Counted from the stretch's first letter, positions 42,526 to 50,382 are shown. The stretch is 50,446 bases of DNA from Bacillota bacterium (GCA_023415205.1 JAEZLR010000043.1:1-50446); one strand, 5' to 3'. Notes: generated from the sequence alone by a model not told the origin. A program made the numbers and translations.

Positions 42526-43419
42526 CTATCCATGGGAAAAGGTTTCCTGAAACTTCCTGGTGGGGTATAACAGATCGGCAAGGTCCTGCTTGCCGGGAAT
42601 ACCGCAGGCATCGGCCCGGCAATGCTGACAATGCCTGAAGACGGGTAAGTAAGCTTCCGCAGCCGAACGGGCTTTCATAAGCTCATGACAATCGGGGGCG
42701 GGCAAGTGAGAAAGCTCATGCTGTGGAATGAGGGGAATGATATTGATAAGAGAGGCTCCTTGCTCTTTCACGGCTTCTGCTATCTCACCAATATGTTGGT
42801 CGTTGATGCCCGGTATCAAAACAATATTGATTTTAATGACTGCCCCAAGCCGGGACATTTTTTCTATACCGCGTTTTTGGGCATCAATGAGAATCTGGGC
42901 GGCCTCTTCCCCGTTAAGCCTCTGCCCATCCAGAACGATTCCGCCGCAGATATTCTTTAAAATATCAGCATCTACGGCGTTCACGGTGACAGTGACGGTC
43001 CGAACCCCTGCATCATATAAGTCCTGAGCATAGCGCTCCAGAAGAAGCCCATTGGTGCTTAGGCATAAGATGAGTTCAGGGTGGCGTTCATGAATGAGCT
43101 GAAAGGTTTTAAGGGCATGGGGGGTGGCCAGTGTATCTCCCGGCCCGGCAATCCCGGCCACGGTGATCTCGGGGCAGAGTTCCAGGGCTTTGTCTACAAG
43201 TACAGCAGCATTTTCCGGCGAGAGTAACTCACCAGTTACTCCCGGGCGCTGTTCGGATTTGTTATAGGTTCTTTTGCAGAATCTGCACTGAATATTGCAG
43301 GAAGGACTCACCGGAAGGTGAACCCGGCCCCTGGTCATATTGGCCTTTCCGCTAAAACAAGGATGGAGTGTGGATATCTTTTCAAATCGGGTATCGAGCT
43401 TTGCTTCTAGGCAGGCCAT
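42526..43419 (-). CDS. NifB radical SAM cofactor synthase
   Basis: This 297-residue enzyme carries the NifB marks: HPCF near the start, the radical SAM motif CNIQCRFC (Cys41, Cys45, Cys48), EQRPGVTGELL, AGPGD, and a C-terminal CQHCRADACG (Cys264, 267, 272). NifB fuses two [4Fe-4S] units and inserts carbide to make the 8Fe core (NifB-cofactor). The C-terminal NifX domain found in many NifB proteins is absent and supplied as a separate gene. Its presence implies that the NifDK-like enzyme carries a NifB-cofactor-derived cluster. Confidence 0.93.
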   Translation of the reverse strand: MACLEAKLDTRFEKISTLHPCFSGKANMTRGRVHLPVSPSCNIQCRFCKRTYNKSEQRPGVTGELLSPENAAVLVDKALELCPEITVAGIAGPGDTLATPHALKTFQLIHERHPELILCLSTNGLLLERYAQDLYDAGVRTVTVTVNAVDADILKNICGGIVLDGQRLNGEEAAQILIDAQKRGIEKMSRLGAVIKINIVLIPGINDQHIGEIAEAVKEQGASLINIIPLIPQHELSHLPAPDCHELMKARSAAEAYLPVFRHCQHCRADACGIPGKQDLADLLYPTRKFQETFSHG

Positions 43420-43442
43420 GAAGTTTCCCTCCTTTGGTAAAT

Positions 43443-44384
43443 CTACCGTTCCAGGCTGTCAAAAAGCGGAGTGGAAAGATACCTCTCGCCGGTGTCGGGG
43501 AGGAGCACCACCACTATTTTTCCTTCAAACTCTGGGCGTTTGGCAATTTGGGTGGCTGCAAAGGCGGCAGCTCCTGACGAAATGCCTACCAACAGACCCT
43601 CAAGACGTGCCAGAGCCTGGGCCGTGTCATAGGCCTCCTCGGTTCTGACCTTATAGATCTCGTCAATGACATCCCTGTTCAGAACCGCCGGAATAAATCC
43701 TGCACCAATGCCTTGAATTTTGTGGGGGCCCGGCGCCGATCCTGAAAGAACCGCCGAATCGTAGGGTTCAACAGCAATGATGCGGATGTCAGGGTTTTTT
43801 GCTTTCAGGGCTTCACCCACGCCTGTTATCGTGCCTCCCGTGCCGACACCGCCGATAAAGGCGGCAATCTCACCCTGGGTATCCCTCCAGATTTCCTCAG
43901 CGGTGGTTTCCCTGTGAATCTTAGGATTGGCCGGATTATTGAACTGCTGGGGGATAAAGGCATGGGATATTTGAGAGGCAAGCTCCTCCGCCTTTCTGAC
44001 GGCGCCTTTCATCCCATCCTTTCCAGGAGTCAGAACCAACTCGGCATTAAGGGCCTTAAGGAGGCTTCTCCTCTCCTGGCTCATGGTTTCGGGCATGGTA
44101 AGAATCAGGCGGTACCCTTTGGAGGCAGCCACAAAGGCAAGACCAATACCCGTATTCCCACTGGTGGGTTCAATAATGACAGTATCTTTGGTGATGGCCC
44201 CGCGTTTCTCCGCCTCTTCGATCATGGCAAGGGCAATTCTGTCCTTGACGCTCCCCAAGGGATTAAAGTACTCAAGCTTAGCAACCAGCCGGCCCTTTAA
44301 GGACTGCTTTTTGTTGTAATCGGTGAGCTCCAGGAGCGGGGTGTTTCCAATCAACTCGGTCAACTTTGAAGATATTCGTGCCAC
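43443..44384 (-). CDS. cysK: Cysteine synthase (O-acetylserine sulfhydrylase)
   Basis: The start is GTG 44384 (MARISSKLTELIGNTPLLEL), seven bases after GGAGG; the ATG at 44414 has no ribosome site. The 313-residue PLP enzyme has KLEYFNPLGSVKDR with the PLP Lys47, EPTSGNTGIGLAF for substrate binding, GGVGTGGTITGVG for the PLP phosphate, and GISSGAAAFAA. It joins sulfide with O-acetylserine to give cysteine. It is the first gene of the nitrogenase-like operon, 23 bases before nifB, which ties that operon to sulfur assimilation. It may also act as the sensor partner of the CymR-like regulator. Confidence 0.93.
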   Translation of the reverse strand: MARISSKLTELIGNTPLLELTDYNKKQSLKGRLVAKLEYFNPLGSVKDRIALAMIEEAEKRGAITKDTVIIEPTSGNTGIGLAFVAASKGYRLILTMPETMSQERRSLLKALNAELVLTPGKDGMKGAVRKAEELASQISHAFIPQQFNNPANPKIHRETTAEEIWRDTQGEIAAFIGGVGTGGTITGVGEALKAKNPDIRIIAVEPYDSAVLSGSAPGPHKIQGIGAGFIPAVLNRDVIDEIYKVRTEEAYDTAQALARLEGLLVGISSGAAAFAATQIAKRPEFEGKIVVVLLPDTGERYLSTPLFDSLER

Positions 44385-44442
44385 AGTAAAGCCTCCATTC
44401 AAAATATAATACATATATGATTACTATGTTTATGTGATTATC

Positions 44443-44472
44443 ATTATAATCCAGGACAAGCGTCCTTGTCAA
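44443..44472 (-). promoter_or_regulatory. Promoter of the cysK-nif-like operon
   Basis: On the minus strand, TTGACA (44472-44467) and TATAAT (44448-44443) are both consensus, with an 18-base spacer. The spacer holds GACAAG-CGTC-CTTGTC (44455-44470), a perfect inverted repeat that could be an operator. Confidence 0.8.
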
Positions 44473-44478
44473 ACAAAA

Positions 44479-44504
44479 ACATACAAAACATATATAGATT
44501 ATAT
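44479..44504. promoter_or_regulatory. AT-rich box upstream of the cysK promoter
   Basis: This 26-base stretch reads ACATACAAAACATATAT in its first part and matches 22 of 26 positions of the box at 32199. It lies just upstream of the -35, where an activator or a second repressor dimer could bind. Confidence 0.45.
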
Positions 44505-44586
44505 TAAAGCACAAAAGGCAAGGGCCATAAGGCGTATTCATAGGGTAAATTATCCAAAAAACCAAAGAGATTGAGAAGAAAACAAT

Positions 44587-44626
44587 AAAAAAAGTGTCTG
44601 GAAAAATATTCACAGACACTTTTATT
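44587..44626 (-). terminator. Intrinsic terminator of the DUF3592 gene
   Basis: AAAGTGTCTG (44591-44600) pairs with CAGACACTTT (44613-44622). On the minus strand the stem is followed by a seven-base U-run. It isolates the upstream gene from the cysK promoter. Confidence 0.88.
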
Positions 44627-44646
44627 TAAAGCGATGGGTAGAGAGT

Positions 44647-45351
44647 TCAGTTGCCTAAAAACTCCTTAAGGGGGTCTATATCCACATGATATTTAGAGCT
44701 GTTTTTTTCGTCCAAATAGACGGTGAGGCTTTTAATGCCGGTATTTTGAAGAATGGCGTTTACGTTGAACCATATATTTTCACTGTTAAACGAAAAAACT
44801 TTCCGGCTGCCGGGCTCCACATAGCTGCACCTTAGCACAAAGGGATGGCGACCATTCATGGAGAAGCTTCTATTGATGTCTACCGAGTCAATACGAGCCT
44901 CAACTCGTTGCCCGGACTCCTTCAGTCGGTGTTTTTTCTTTTTCTTCAGGATACCAGATAGGATGGGAGAGGCGCCAACAATGAAAAAAACCGACCCAAA
45001 ACCTATAACCAAGTAACCTATGAAGTTCACGCTACCTCCACGGAAATCAAAGGGATTATCAGGATTAAAGTAGACCTTGGTCCTGCCTCCAATCGCCATA
45101 CCACTATGCCATTCTCCAAGCTTTCCGTGATAGGTTTGGCCATCCACCTTAAACTCAACAGCCACAGAGTGACGGGTGTCGCCATCGGAATCCCTATAGG
45201 TATCAATGTCAGTAATGACGGCAGTGGCCTCATGGGCAACATTAAGAAAAGCGGTATTAGAGGTCTGTAGGTAAATGCCAAAACAAACAAGGAGAATACC
45301 TACCAGGATAAAAATAATTAATACAATATTTCCTGACAAAGGTAATTTCAT
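44647..45351 (-). CDS. DUF3592 family membrane protein
   Basis: The start is ATG 45351 (MKLPLSGNIVLIIF), nine bases after GGGGGG; upstream in-frame ATGs look spurious. The 234-residue protein has one helix at residues 8-30, an extracellular beta domain with the DUF3592 pattern (ATAVITDIDTYRDSDGDTRHSVAVEFKVDGQTYHG-like, then TKVYFNPDNP), a second helix (about 110-135), a KKKKKHR stop-transfer cluster and a second beta-rich cytoplasmic part. The function of the family is unknown. It is a single gene with its own terminator. Confidence 0.75.
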   Translation of the reverse strand: MKLPLSGNIVLIIFILVGILLVCFGIYLQTSNTAFLNVAHEATAVITDIDTYRDSDGDTRHSVAVEFKVDGQTYHGKLGEWHSGMAIGGRTKVYFNPDNPFDFRGGSVNFIGYLVIGFGSVFFIVGASPILSGILKKKKKHRLKESGQRVEARIDSVDINRSFSMNGRHPFVLRCSYVEPGSRKVFSFNSENIWFNVNAILQNTGIKSLTVYLDEKNSSKYHVDIDPLKEFLGN

Positions 45352-45434
45352 TTTTTCATACCCCCCAGAGCAATAATTTACAAAATAAGTATACCATAAC
45401 AATTATCATTATAGGGCAAGGAGTTTGCATATAA

Positions 45435-45469
45435 AAACCAGTGGAAAGGTGTAGCCTTTCCACTGGTTT
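45435..45469 (-). terminator. Intrinsic terminator of the 45494 gene
   Basis: This is a perfect 15-bp stem, AAACCAGTGGAAAGG with CCTTTCCACTGGTTT, with a five-base loop. On the minus strand a TTTTT tract follows, just downstream of the stop codon. Confidence 0.9.
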
Positions 45470-45493
45470 CCTAATCTCTTGATTGTCGGTTTA

Positions 45494-46534
45494 CTATTGA
45501 GCCGATCCATTGACGATAATCTGCCCATCCTTGATAAAGGCTTCATCCATTCGCGCGACCTGGGTAAAGAAAGTCAAAGGAACGTAGGTGCTGCCGCCAT
45601 GGGTATCGGGAGCAGTTCCCAGCAAGATGGGAGCAGTTTTGAAGTAGATATAGTAATCCTTGAAGAGGGTAAAGGAGATACTCTTATTTAAGGTGACACT
45701 CTTTTCAGCATTGTCCCATGTTACCTGAAAGCCCAGGGCTTCGCCAACGGCACGGATAGGAACCATGACGGCTCCGTCCTCCTTGGCATAGGGAGCGGGT
45801 GCTTTGATGGTCTTCCCGTTCACCACAAGGCTCATGGAAGCGACAGTGTCGGCCCAGTCCTGCTTTTCTTCATCGGTTAGCTGGTGAAGAGGCGGTACGG
45901 CCTCTTCAAACAAGACCACGATTTTTGAAGGGGTGGTCTGAGCGGGGATTGATCGGGTGGTTACGTCATAGTAGACCACGAGCTTTCTGTTTTTGAGCTC
46001 TCCGGTAAAGGCCTTTCCGTCTTCCAGAATGATTTTTGTTTCATCGGAAACATTGAGCTTCAGCCAATTGTCACTGCTGACTAGATTCTCATCAAACCGA
46101 TCGGTTTTAATGCTCTGGCCCTGGGGCAGATCCACAACCATCACCTCGGCCACATACTGAGGAGGGTAAATCATAATCACGGGTCTTGTGGCATCATAAA
46201 AGCCTGTAACCTGTGAGCCCACGTCCAGGGTCTTGTCGGTAGCCCAAAAGGTATCCTTGTTTACCAGGAAGTTTGTCAAACGCCCCTCCCCATCCTCTGT
46301 CAGAACGAAGGTTTTTTCATCGGAAATAGTACCATCGGTGTTGACATAACTATTTATTTCTTTGACGATGCCGGTGAAGGAATTAAAGTAAACTACCTTT
46401 TCAGCCTCCGTTATATGTTCAGCCTCATGGGGGATCACTTGATCCAGATTTGTGGCGGCCATGGCGCCTGTGGTTGAAGATAACACCACCAATGCTGATA
46501 AAACACCGGTCATCACTTTTTGAATTTTTTTCAT
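45494..46534 (-). CDS. Secreted protein with copper amine oxidase N-terminal-like domain
   Basis: The start is ATG 46534 (MKKIQKVMTGVLSALVVLSS), with GGAGAG before it; the longer frame upstream lacks any signal. The 346-residue protein has a signal peptide ending in GAMAA, a beta-rich middle (FTGIVKEINSYVNTDG, LTEDGEGRLTNFLV) and a C-terminal domain of about 90 residues with VVNGKTIKAPAPYAKEDG, MVPIRAVGEALGFQVTWD and YVPLTFFTQVA. That C-terminal pattern is the stalk domain known from copper amine oxidases and is common in clostridial cell-wall proteins. No oxidase domain is present. The function is unknown. Confidence 0.8.
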   Translation of the reverse strand: MKKIQKVMTGVLSALVVLSSTTGAMAATNLDQVIPHEAEHITEAEKVVYFNSFTGIVKEINSYVNTDGTISDEKTFVLTEDGEGRLTNFLVNKDTFWATDKTLDVGSQVTGFYDATRPVIMIYPPQYVAEVMVVDLPQGQSIKTDRFDENLVSSDNWLKLNVSDETKIILEDGKAFTGELKNRKLVVYYDVTTRSIPAQTTPSKIVVLFEEAVPPLHQLTDEEKQDWADTVASMSLVVNGKTIKAPAPYAKEDGAVMVPIRAVGEALGFQVTWDNAEKSVTLNKSISFTLFKDYYIYFKTAPILLGTAPDTHGGSTYVPLTFFTQVARMDEAFIKDGQIIVNGSAQ

Positions 46535-46633
46535 AACGCTTCTCTCCTTTGTAAAACTTATGTTGTTGTAAGACTCTACACTTAAATAGACGAGCCATCC
46601 TAAGCTTGGTTCAAAAAAGGAAGAAAATATTAC

Positions 46634-46661
46634 TTGACAGGGCGCATAATTGAAATATAAT
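46634..46661 (+). promoter_or_regulatory. Promoter of the TetR operon
   Basis: TTGACA (46634-46639) and TATAAT (46656-46661) are both consensus, 16 bases apart. Confidence 0.8.
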
Positions 46662-46674
46662 GAGTATATACTCA
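46661..46674. promoter_or_regulatory. TetR operator candidate
   Basis: TGAGTATATACTCA is a perfect 14-bp palindrome that overlaps the end of the -10 and the start site. Another TGAGTA follows at 46676-46681. The place and symmetry fit autorepression by the TetR protein. Confidence 0.7.
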
Positions 46675-46694
46675 ATGAGTAGGTGGTCAATAAT

Positions 46695-47276
46695 ATGCAG
46701 TCAAAACGACAGATGCAAAAAGAAAATACAAGAGAAAAGATAATAAAAGCAGCCTATCAGGTTTATTCGAAGCAAGGGTTCTCAGCGGCAACAGCAGCCA
46801 TTACAAAGGAAGCCTCCCTCGCCCATGGCACCCTATTCGCCCATTTCCCATCACTGGAGGGATTGTTGTGTTGCCTGATAGAGGATTTTGGCAATGCTTT
46901 AGGGTCGGAAATGCACCGCATCACTAAAGAAAGCCACAGCCTTCATGAGTTACTCAAGGCACATCTGGATACCTTGGCGGGACATGAAGACTTTTATACT
47001 CGGCTTATCACCGAAAGAAGTGCATTACCGGCAGATGCGATGCTATCCTTTGCAAACACTCAATCAATCCTCGCCTACCATTTTAATAGGGTGTTGGAGC
47101 GGGAATATGAGAATCAGGCCATCAAGATTCTTCCAGTGCACTTCATCTTCAACACTTGGATAGGGTTGATCCATTACTATTTGGAGAACAAGGACTTGTT
47201 TTCCCCGGATAGGCCGCTTTTGGAACGGTACGGCCCACAGCTTATAGAGACCTTTATGGAGCTGATAAAAAAATGA
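46695..47276 (+). CDS. TetR family transcriptional regulator
   Basis: The start is ATG 46695 with GGTGG upstream; a GTG at 46683 overlaps that site. The 193-residue protein has an N-terminal helix-turn-helix (TREKIIKAAYQVYSKQGFSAATAAITKEASLAHGTLFAHFPSLEGLL is the region 12-58) and a helical ligand-binding domain of unknown ligand. It probably represses its own three-gene operon through the palindrome at 46661. Confidence 0.9.
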   Translation: MQSKRQMQKENTREKIIKAAYQVYSKQGFSAATAAITKEASLAHGTLFAHFPSLEGLLCCLIEDFGNALGSEMHRITKESHSLHELLKAHLDTLAGHEDFYTRLITERSALPADAMLSFANTQSILAYHFNRVLEREYENQAIKILPVHFIFNTWIGLIHYYLENKDLFSPDRPLLERYGPQLIETFMELIKK

Positions 47277-47291
47277 AAAGGAGGCTTATAA

Positions 47292-47537
47292 ATGAAAACA
47301 TGTATTGCTTGCGGTATGCCCATGAGAGAAGCTAATGAATTTGCAGGAGGAAACACAAGTAAGGACTATTGTGTCCATTGTGCCCGCCCGGATGGATCAA
47401 TGCAGTCGTTTGATGAAAAGAAAGCAAGTATGGTCAGCTTTATCGTCAAGACCCAGGGATTTGATGAAAAAGCCGCCATCCGTATGGCTGAAGCCAATAT
47501 GAAGCGTCTTCCCGCGTGGACAGAGTATTTTGTATAG
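47292..47537 (+). CDS. Small zinc-ribbon protein
   Basis: This 81-residue protein has two CxxC pairs, CIAC near residue 4 and CVHC near residue 31, flanking GMPMREANEFAGG and SKDY. It is a zinc ribbon of the kind annotated as putative zinc ribbon domain. The C-terminal 45 residues are helical (MVSFIVKTQGFDEKAAIRMAEANMKRLPAW). It lies 15 bases after tetR and 9 bases before a TfoX-C-like gene. The role is unknown. Confidence 0.75.
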   Translation: MKTCIACGMPMREANEFAGGNTSKDYCVHCARPDGSMQSFDEKKASMVSFIVKTQGFDEKAAIRMAEANMKRLPAWTEYFV

Positions 47538-47546
47538 GGGATTTAT

Positions 47547-47798
47547 ATGGGTAAATTATCGGATCTGCCCAATGTGGGCAGTGTTTTGGAGAAGAACCTC
47601 AACGCTGTTGGTGTGCATACACAAGAAGAGCTTAGGGCCATGGGAAGTAAAGAAGCTTTCCTTCGTATAAGGGTCATTGACAGCGGCGCTTGCCTGCATA
47701 TGCTCTATGGCATACAGGGAGCAATAGAGGGAATAAGAGACACCCATCTTTCCGAAAGTACCAAAGAAGATTTAAGAAGGTTTTATAATAGTTTATAA
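47547..47798 (+). CDS. TfoX C-terminal domain-like protein
   Basis: This 83-residue protein consists only of the TfoX/Sxy C-terminal helical domain: LSDLPNVGSVLEKNLNAVGVHTQEELRAMGSKEAFLRI is the region 4-42 with its helix-hairpin-helix-like start, then LHMLYGIQGAIEGI. The N-terminal TfoX domain is missing, which is common in Firmicutes where such short proteins follow other small genes. A link to competence cannot be claimed. Confidence 0.8.
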   Translation: MGKLSDLPNVGSVLEKNLNAVGVHTQEELRAMGSKEAFLRIRVIDSGACLHMLYGIQGAIEGIRDTHLSESTKEDLRRFYNSL

Positions 47799-47814
47799 AG
47801 CACGCCATAAAAGC

Positions 47815-47840
47815 AAAAAGCCTGTAATACCAGGCTTTTT
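47815..47840. terminator. Bidirectional terminator between the TfoX-C and EamA genes
   Basis: AAAAAGCCTG (47815-47824) and CAGGCTTTTT (47831-47840) form a perfect stem with a six-base loop and U-runs on both strands, between convergent genes. Confidence 0.9.
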
Positions 47841-47883
47841 CTAACGGTTCTTGACCCCGCCTCCGATACGCATGAGGGCGGTA

Positions 47884-48798
47884 TCAAGTTTGGTCTGTTC
47901 TTCCAATCAACAGCATACTGGTAATAATTAATAGTCCTCCTACCCATTGTCCAGTGCCTATGGGCTCTTGCAAAATGAACAGTGACAAAAGCATGGAGGT
48001 CAGAGGGATCATCCCGGAAAAAGCGGCGGCTGTATAAGCATTGCAGAGTTTTATGCCCTTATAGAAAAACACGAAGGCCAAAGCGGTCACAATCAGGCCG
48101 TACCATAGCAAGGCCAGCCCTTCCTTGACTCCTATTAGCCGTAAGGCACTAAGGGGTTGTTCTGCCATAGCAGGAATCACAGATAAAACAAAAGCGATTG
48201 CGGATACCAGCAGCGTTAGCACCAAGGGAGGTATCTGAACTTCCTGTTTATTCTGCTGCTTTGCCCTGTGTTTTCTTGATAGGATATTAAAGGCTGATTC
48301 ACTTGCTGCGGCACAAAGAACGAGCAGATTTCCTCCAATATGCTCCATAGAAAACGCAGCGGCGGACAGATTGACTCCCTGTAATGAAACAATGCCTGAA
48401 ACCGTACAAGCAATGCCAAGAGCCGTCCACCTTGAGAGCTTTTCCTTAAGTATGAAGAAAGCCAACACGGAGGTTATTGCAGGCGTCGCTCCGGTGAGAA
48501 TTCCTGCCTCTAGGGTGCTTGTCAGGCCCACCCCAAGCAACAAAAAAATACGGAATAAAAATATTCCGAAGAATGCTTGCAGCACAATCATTTTCCAATC
48601 ACCCTTTTTGAACTGGCGAATGGTTTGAACGGTTTTCACCCCATAAAAGGGCAATAGGCAGATAAGCATAATACCTAAGCTTAAAGCGGTAATAGTGAAG
48701 CTGCCCAGCTTGTCGGATAGAATATAGCCTGTAATAACTGAAGTGCCGGCCAGTGAAAAGGCCAGCAATAGGTATATTTTTCCCGTTATTCTTTTCAT
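47884..48798 (-). CDS. EamA/DMT family exporter
   Basis: The start is ATG 48798 (MKRITGKIYLLLAFSL); an in-frame TTG at 48825 is unlikely. This 304-residue protein has ten predicted helices in two EamA repeats. GILTGATPAITSVLAFFILKEKLSRWTALGIA ends repeat one, and AFSGMIPLTSMLLSLFILQEPIGTGQWVGGLLII ends repeat two. The family exports amino acids and other metabolites. It is divergent from the MocR-type regulator, which probably controls it. Confidence 0.88.
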   Translation of the reverse strand: MKRITGKIYLLLAFSLAGTSVITGYILSDKLGSFTITALSLGIMLICLLPFYGVKTVQTIRQFKKGDWKMIVLQAFFGIFLFRIFLLLGVGLTSTLEAGILTGATPAITSVLAFFILKEKLSRWTALGIACTVSGIVSLQGVNLSAAAFSMEHIGGNLLVLCAAASESAFNILSRKHRAKQQNKQEVQIPPLVLTLLVSAIAFVLSVIPAMAEQPLSALRLIGVKEGLALLWYGLIVTALAFVFFYKGIKLCNAYTAAAFSGMIPLTSMLLSLFILQEPIGTGQWVGGLLIITSMLLIGRTDQT

Positions 48799-48858
48799 CC
48801 TCAACCCTTTTCTATAGTATTGCAATACCGTAGCTTTTTGATATAGTTATATCAGGTT

Positions 48859-48908
48859 AACTGGACTATAATAAGTGCCAGTTAAACCATATTATTATAG
48901 TGCCAGTT
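48859..48908. promoter_or_regulatory. MocR operator repeats in the divergent promoter region
   Basis: AGTGCCAGTT occurs at 48874-48883 and again at 48899-48908, 25 bases apart. A near-inverted copy (AACTGGACT) is at 48859-48867. Repeats on one DNA face are typical of MocR regulators such as PdxR. Confidence 0.7.
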
Positions 48909-48923
48909 GAAAGGGGAATTTGG

Positions 48924-50354
48924 ATGTGGGGTATTGAACTACGCTATAGGGATGAAGTCAGCCTGTCCCGCCAGATCTTCTTGTCGCTGAGGCAACGCAT
49001 ATTGGCCGGCCAGATTCCCCAAGGAGAGGCCCTGCCCTCCACACGGGAGTTGGCAAAGGGTTTGGGCGTTTCCCGAAACACCATTTGCGAAGCATATGAT
49101 ATGCTTTGGACGGAAGGCTTTATTGTCAGCCGTCAGGGTGCGCCCTCCCGTGTTGTGACAGGACTAGATATCCTACCGCATAAGACGGCTGGGACACAGG
49201 AAATAATTAAAGAACAGACGCCCATCCTGTGGGATTTTAAAACGGGGCAACCGGATCTCTCTCTTTTTCCATGGAAGCTATGGAGCCAAATGGTTCACAA
49301 TGCGGCGAACAGTCTGTCCGTCCAACAATTAACCTACAGTGGACCAAAAGGATATGCCCCTTTATGCGAGGAAATAGCCCTTTGGTTACTTCGCAGCAGG
49401 AGCATGAAAGTAAGCCCGGAGGACATATTCATCACCTCAGGAGCCACCCAGGCGCTACATTTACTAGTAGATATCCTGCATAAAGAGGGGCGCGCGTTTG
49501 CTTTGGAAAGCCCTTCTCATCCAGGAATCCGCACGATCATTAACGATAAAGGCTACCCGCTTAAATGGATGCCGGTGGACAATCAGGGGGCGGTCCTTTC
49601 ATCACTCAAAGATGAAGCACTTTCAGCCGCTTATGTCACACCCTCCCACCAATTTCCGTTGGGTGGAATACTTCCTGCCGGACGCCGTGCTGCTCTGATA
49701 CGGCTCGCTATTGAGAAGGATTTTTATGTGATAGAGGATGACTACGACAGTGAGTTTCGCTATTCCGGTTCACCGGTCAGCCCGATTTACTCAATGAACT
49801 CCACACATGTAATCTATGTGGGAACCTTCAGTAAGACCTTGTTTCCGGCCCTTCGGCTGGGTTTTGCTATTCTACCCGAGCCTCTTAAGGCAAAGTGGAG
49901 GCATTACCGAAATTATATGGATGTGCAAAATCCCGTTCTGGAGCAAGCCGCCCTGACGGAATTCCTTAATAAGCGGAAAATGGATAGGCATGTACAACGC
50001 ATGCAGCGTGTATACGGTGAAAAGCGTAATACTTTATTGCGTCATATTGGGGATGCTTTCGGTAACTCCGTAAAGCCGTGGGGGGATGCCTCCGGATTGC
50101 ATGTGGCACTTCAATTTCCAGGAAGGCAGTTCGGGGAAAGGTTCATAAAGGAGTGCAGGGAAGCAGGTATTCGAATCGCCACCGTAGCGCAATATAGTCC
50201 TATGAAGGACTGTCATAACGATAAGCTCCTTGTGGGTTACGGGCATTTAAGCCATGCACAGATACAAGAAGGTATCAAGGCCCTAAAACAGTTCATACCA
50301 TCCTGTAAGACCAAAAGAAAAAAGGGGCTGTCTCAAAATAAAACTTTGAGATAG
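48924..50354 (+). CDS. MocR family regulator (GntR winged helix with aminotransferase domain)
   Basis: The start is ATG 48924, eight bases after AGGGG; a GTG at 48900 lies inside the operator repeat. The 476-residue protein has a GntR winged helix (SLSRQIFLSLRQRILAGQIPQGEALPSTRELAKGLGVSRNTICEAYDML is the region 13-60), then a fold-type I PLP domain with ITSGATQALHLLVDI, YVTPSHQFPLGGILP, IEDDYDSEFRY and the PLP lysine in GTFSKTLFPALRLGF. It probably senses a PLP-reactive amino compound and controls the divergent EamA exporter. The last residues (LSQNKTLR) are encoded by the terminator hairpin, so the native C-terminus may have been changed by an insertion. Confidence 0.9.
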   Translation: MWGIELRYRDEVSLSRQIFLSLRQRILAGQIPQGEALPSTRELAKGLGVSRNTICEAYDMLWTEGFIVSRQGAPSRVVTGLDILPHKTAGTQEIIKEQTPILWDFKTGQPDLSLFPWKLWSQMVHNAANSLSVQQLTYSGPKGYAPLCEEIALWLLRSRSMKVSPEDIFITSGATQALHLLVDILHKEGRAFALESPSHPGIRTIINDKGYPLKWMPVDNQGAVLSSLKDEALSAAYVTPSHQFPLGGILPAGRRAALIRLAIEKDFYVIEDDYDSEFRYSGSPVSPIYSMNSTHVIYVGTFSKTLFPALRLGFAILPEPLKAKWRHYRNYMDVQNPVLEQAALTEFLNKRKMDRHVQRMQRVYGEKRNTLLRHIGDAFGNSVKPWGDASGLHVALQFPGRQFGERFIKECREAGIRIATVAQYSPMKDCHNDKLLVGYGHLSHAQIQEGIKALKQFIPSCKTKRKKGLSQNKTLR

Positions 50355-50363
50355 CCTCTTTTT
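50321..50363 (+). terminator. Terminator overlapping the MocR stop, possibly an IS end
   Basis: AAAGGGGCTGTCTCAAA (50321-50337) pairs over 17 bp with TTTGAGATAGCCTCTTT (50345-50361), with two G-U pairs and a U-run. The stop codon lies inside the stem. GGGGCTGTCTCAAAA resembles terminal repeats of some IS families, from memory. Confidence 0.7.
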
Positions 50364-50382
50364 AATGCCTAAAAACACAAAA

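Noticed and set aside
35384..43419. True nitrogen-fixing nif operon
   Set aside because: NifE, NifN and NifV are missing, the NifD-like protein lacks the cofactor His, and the operon includes cysK and a sulfonate-type importer.
44415..44586. Small gene between cysK and the DUF3592 terminator
   Set aside because: No frame with a ribosome site was seen. The stretch holds the cysK leader, promoter and AT-rich box.
46535..46690. Upstream extension of the copper amine oxidase-N-like protein
   Set aside because: It would place the signal peptide inside the protein and run through the TetR promoter and operator.
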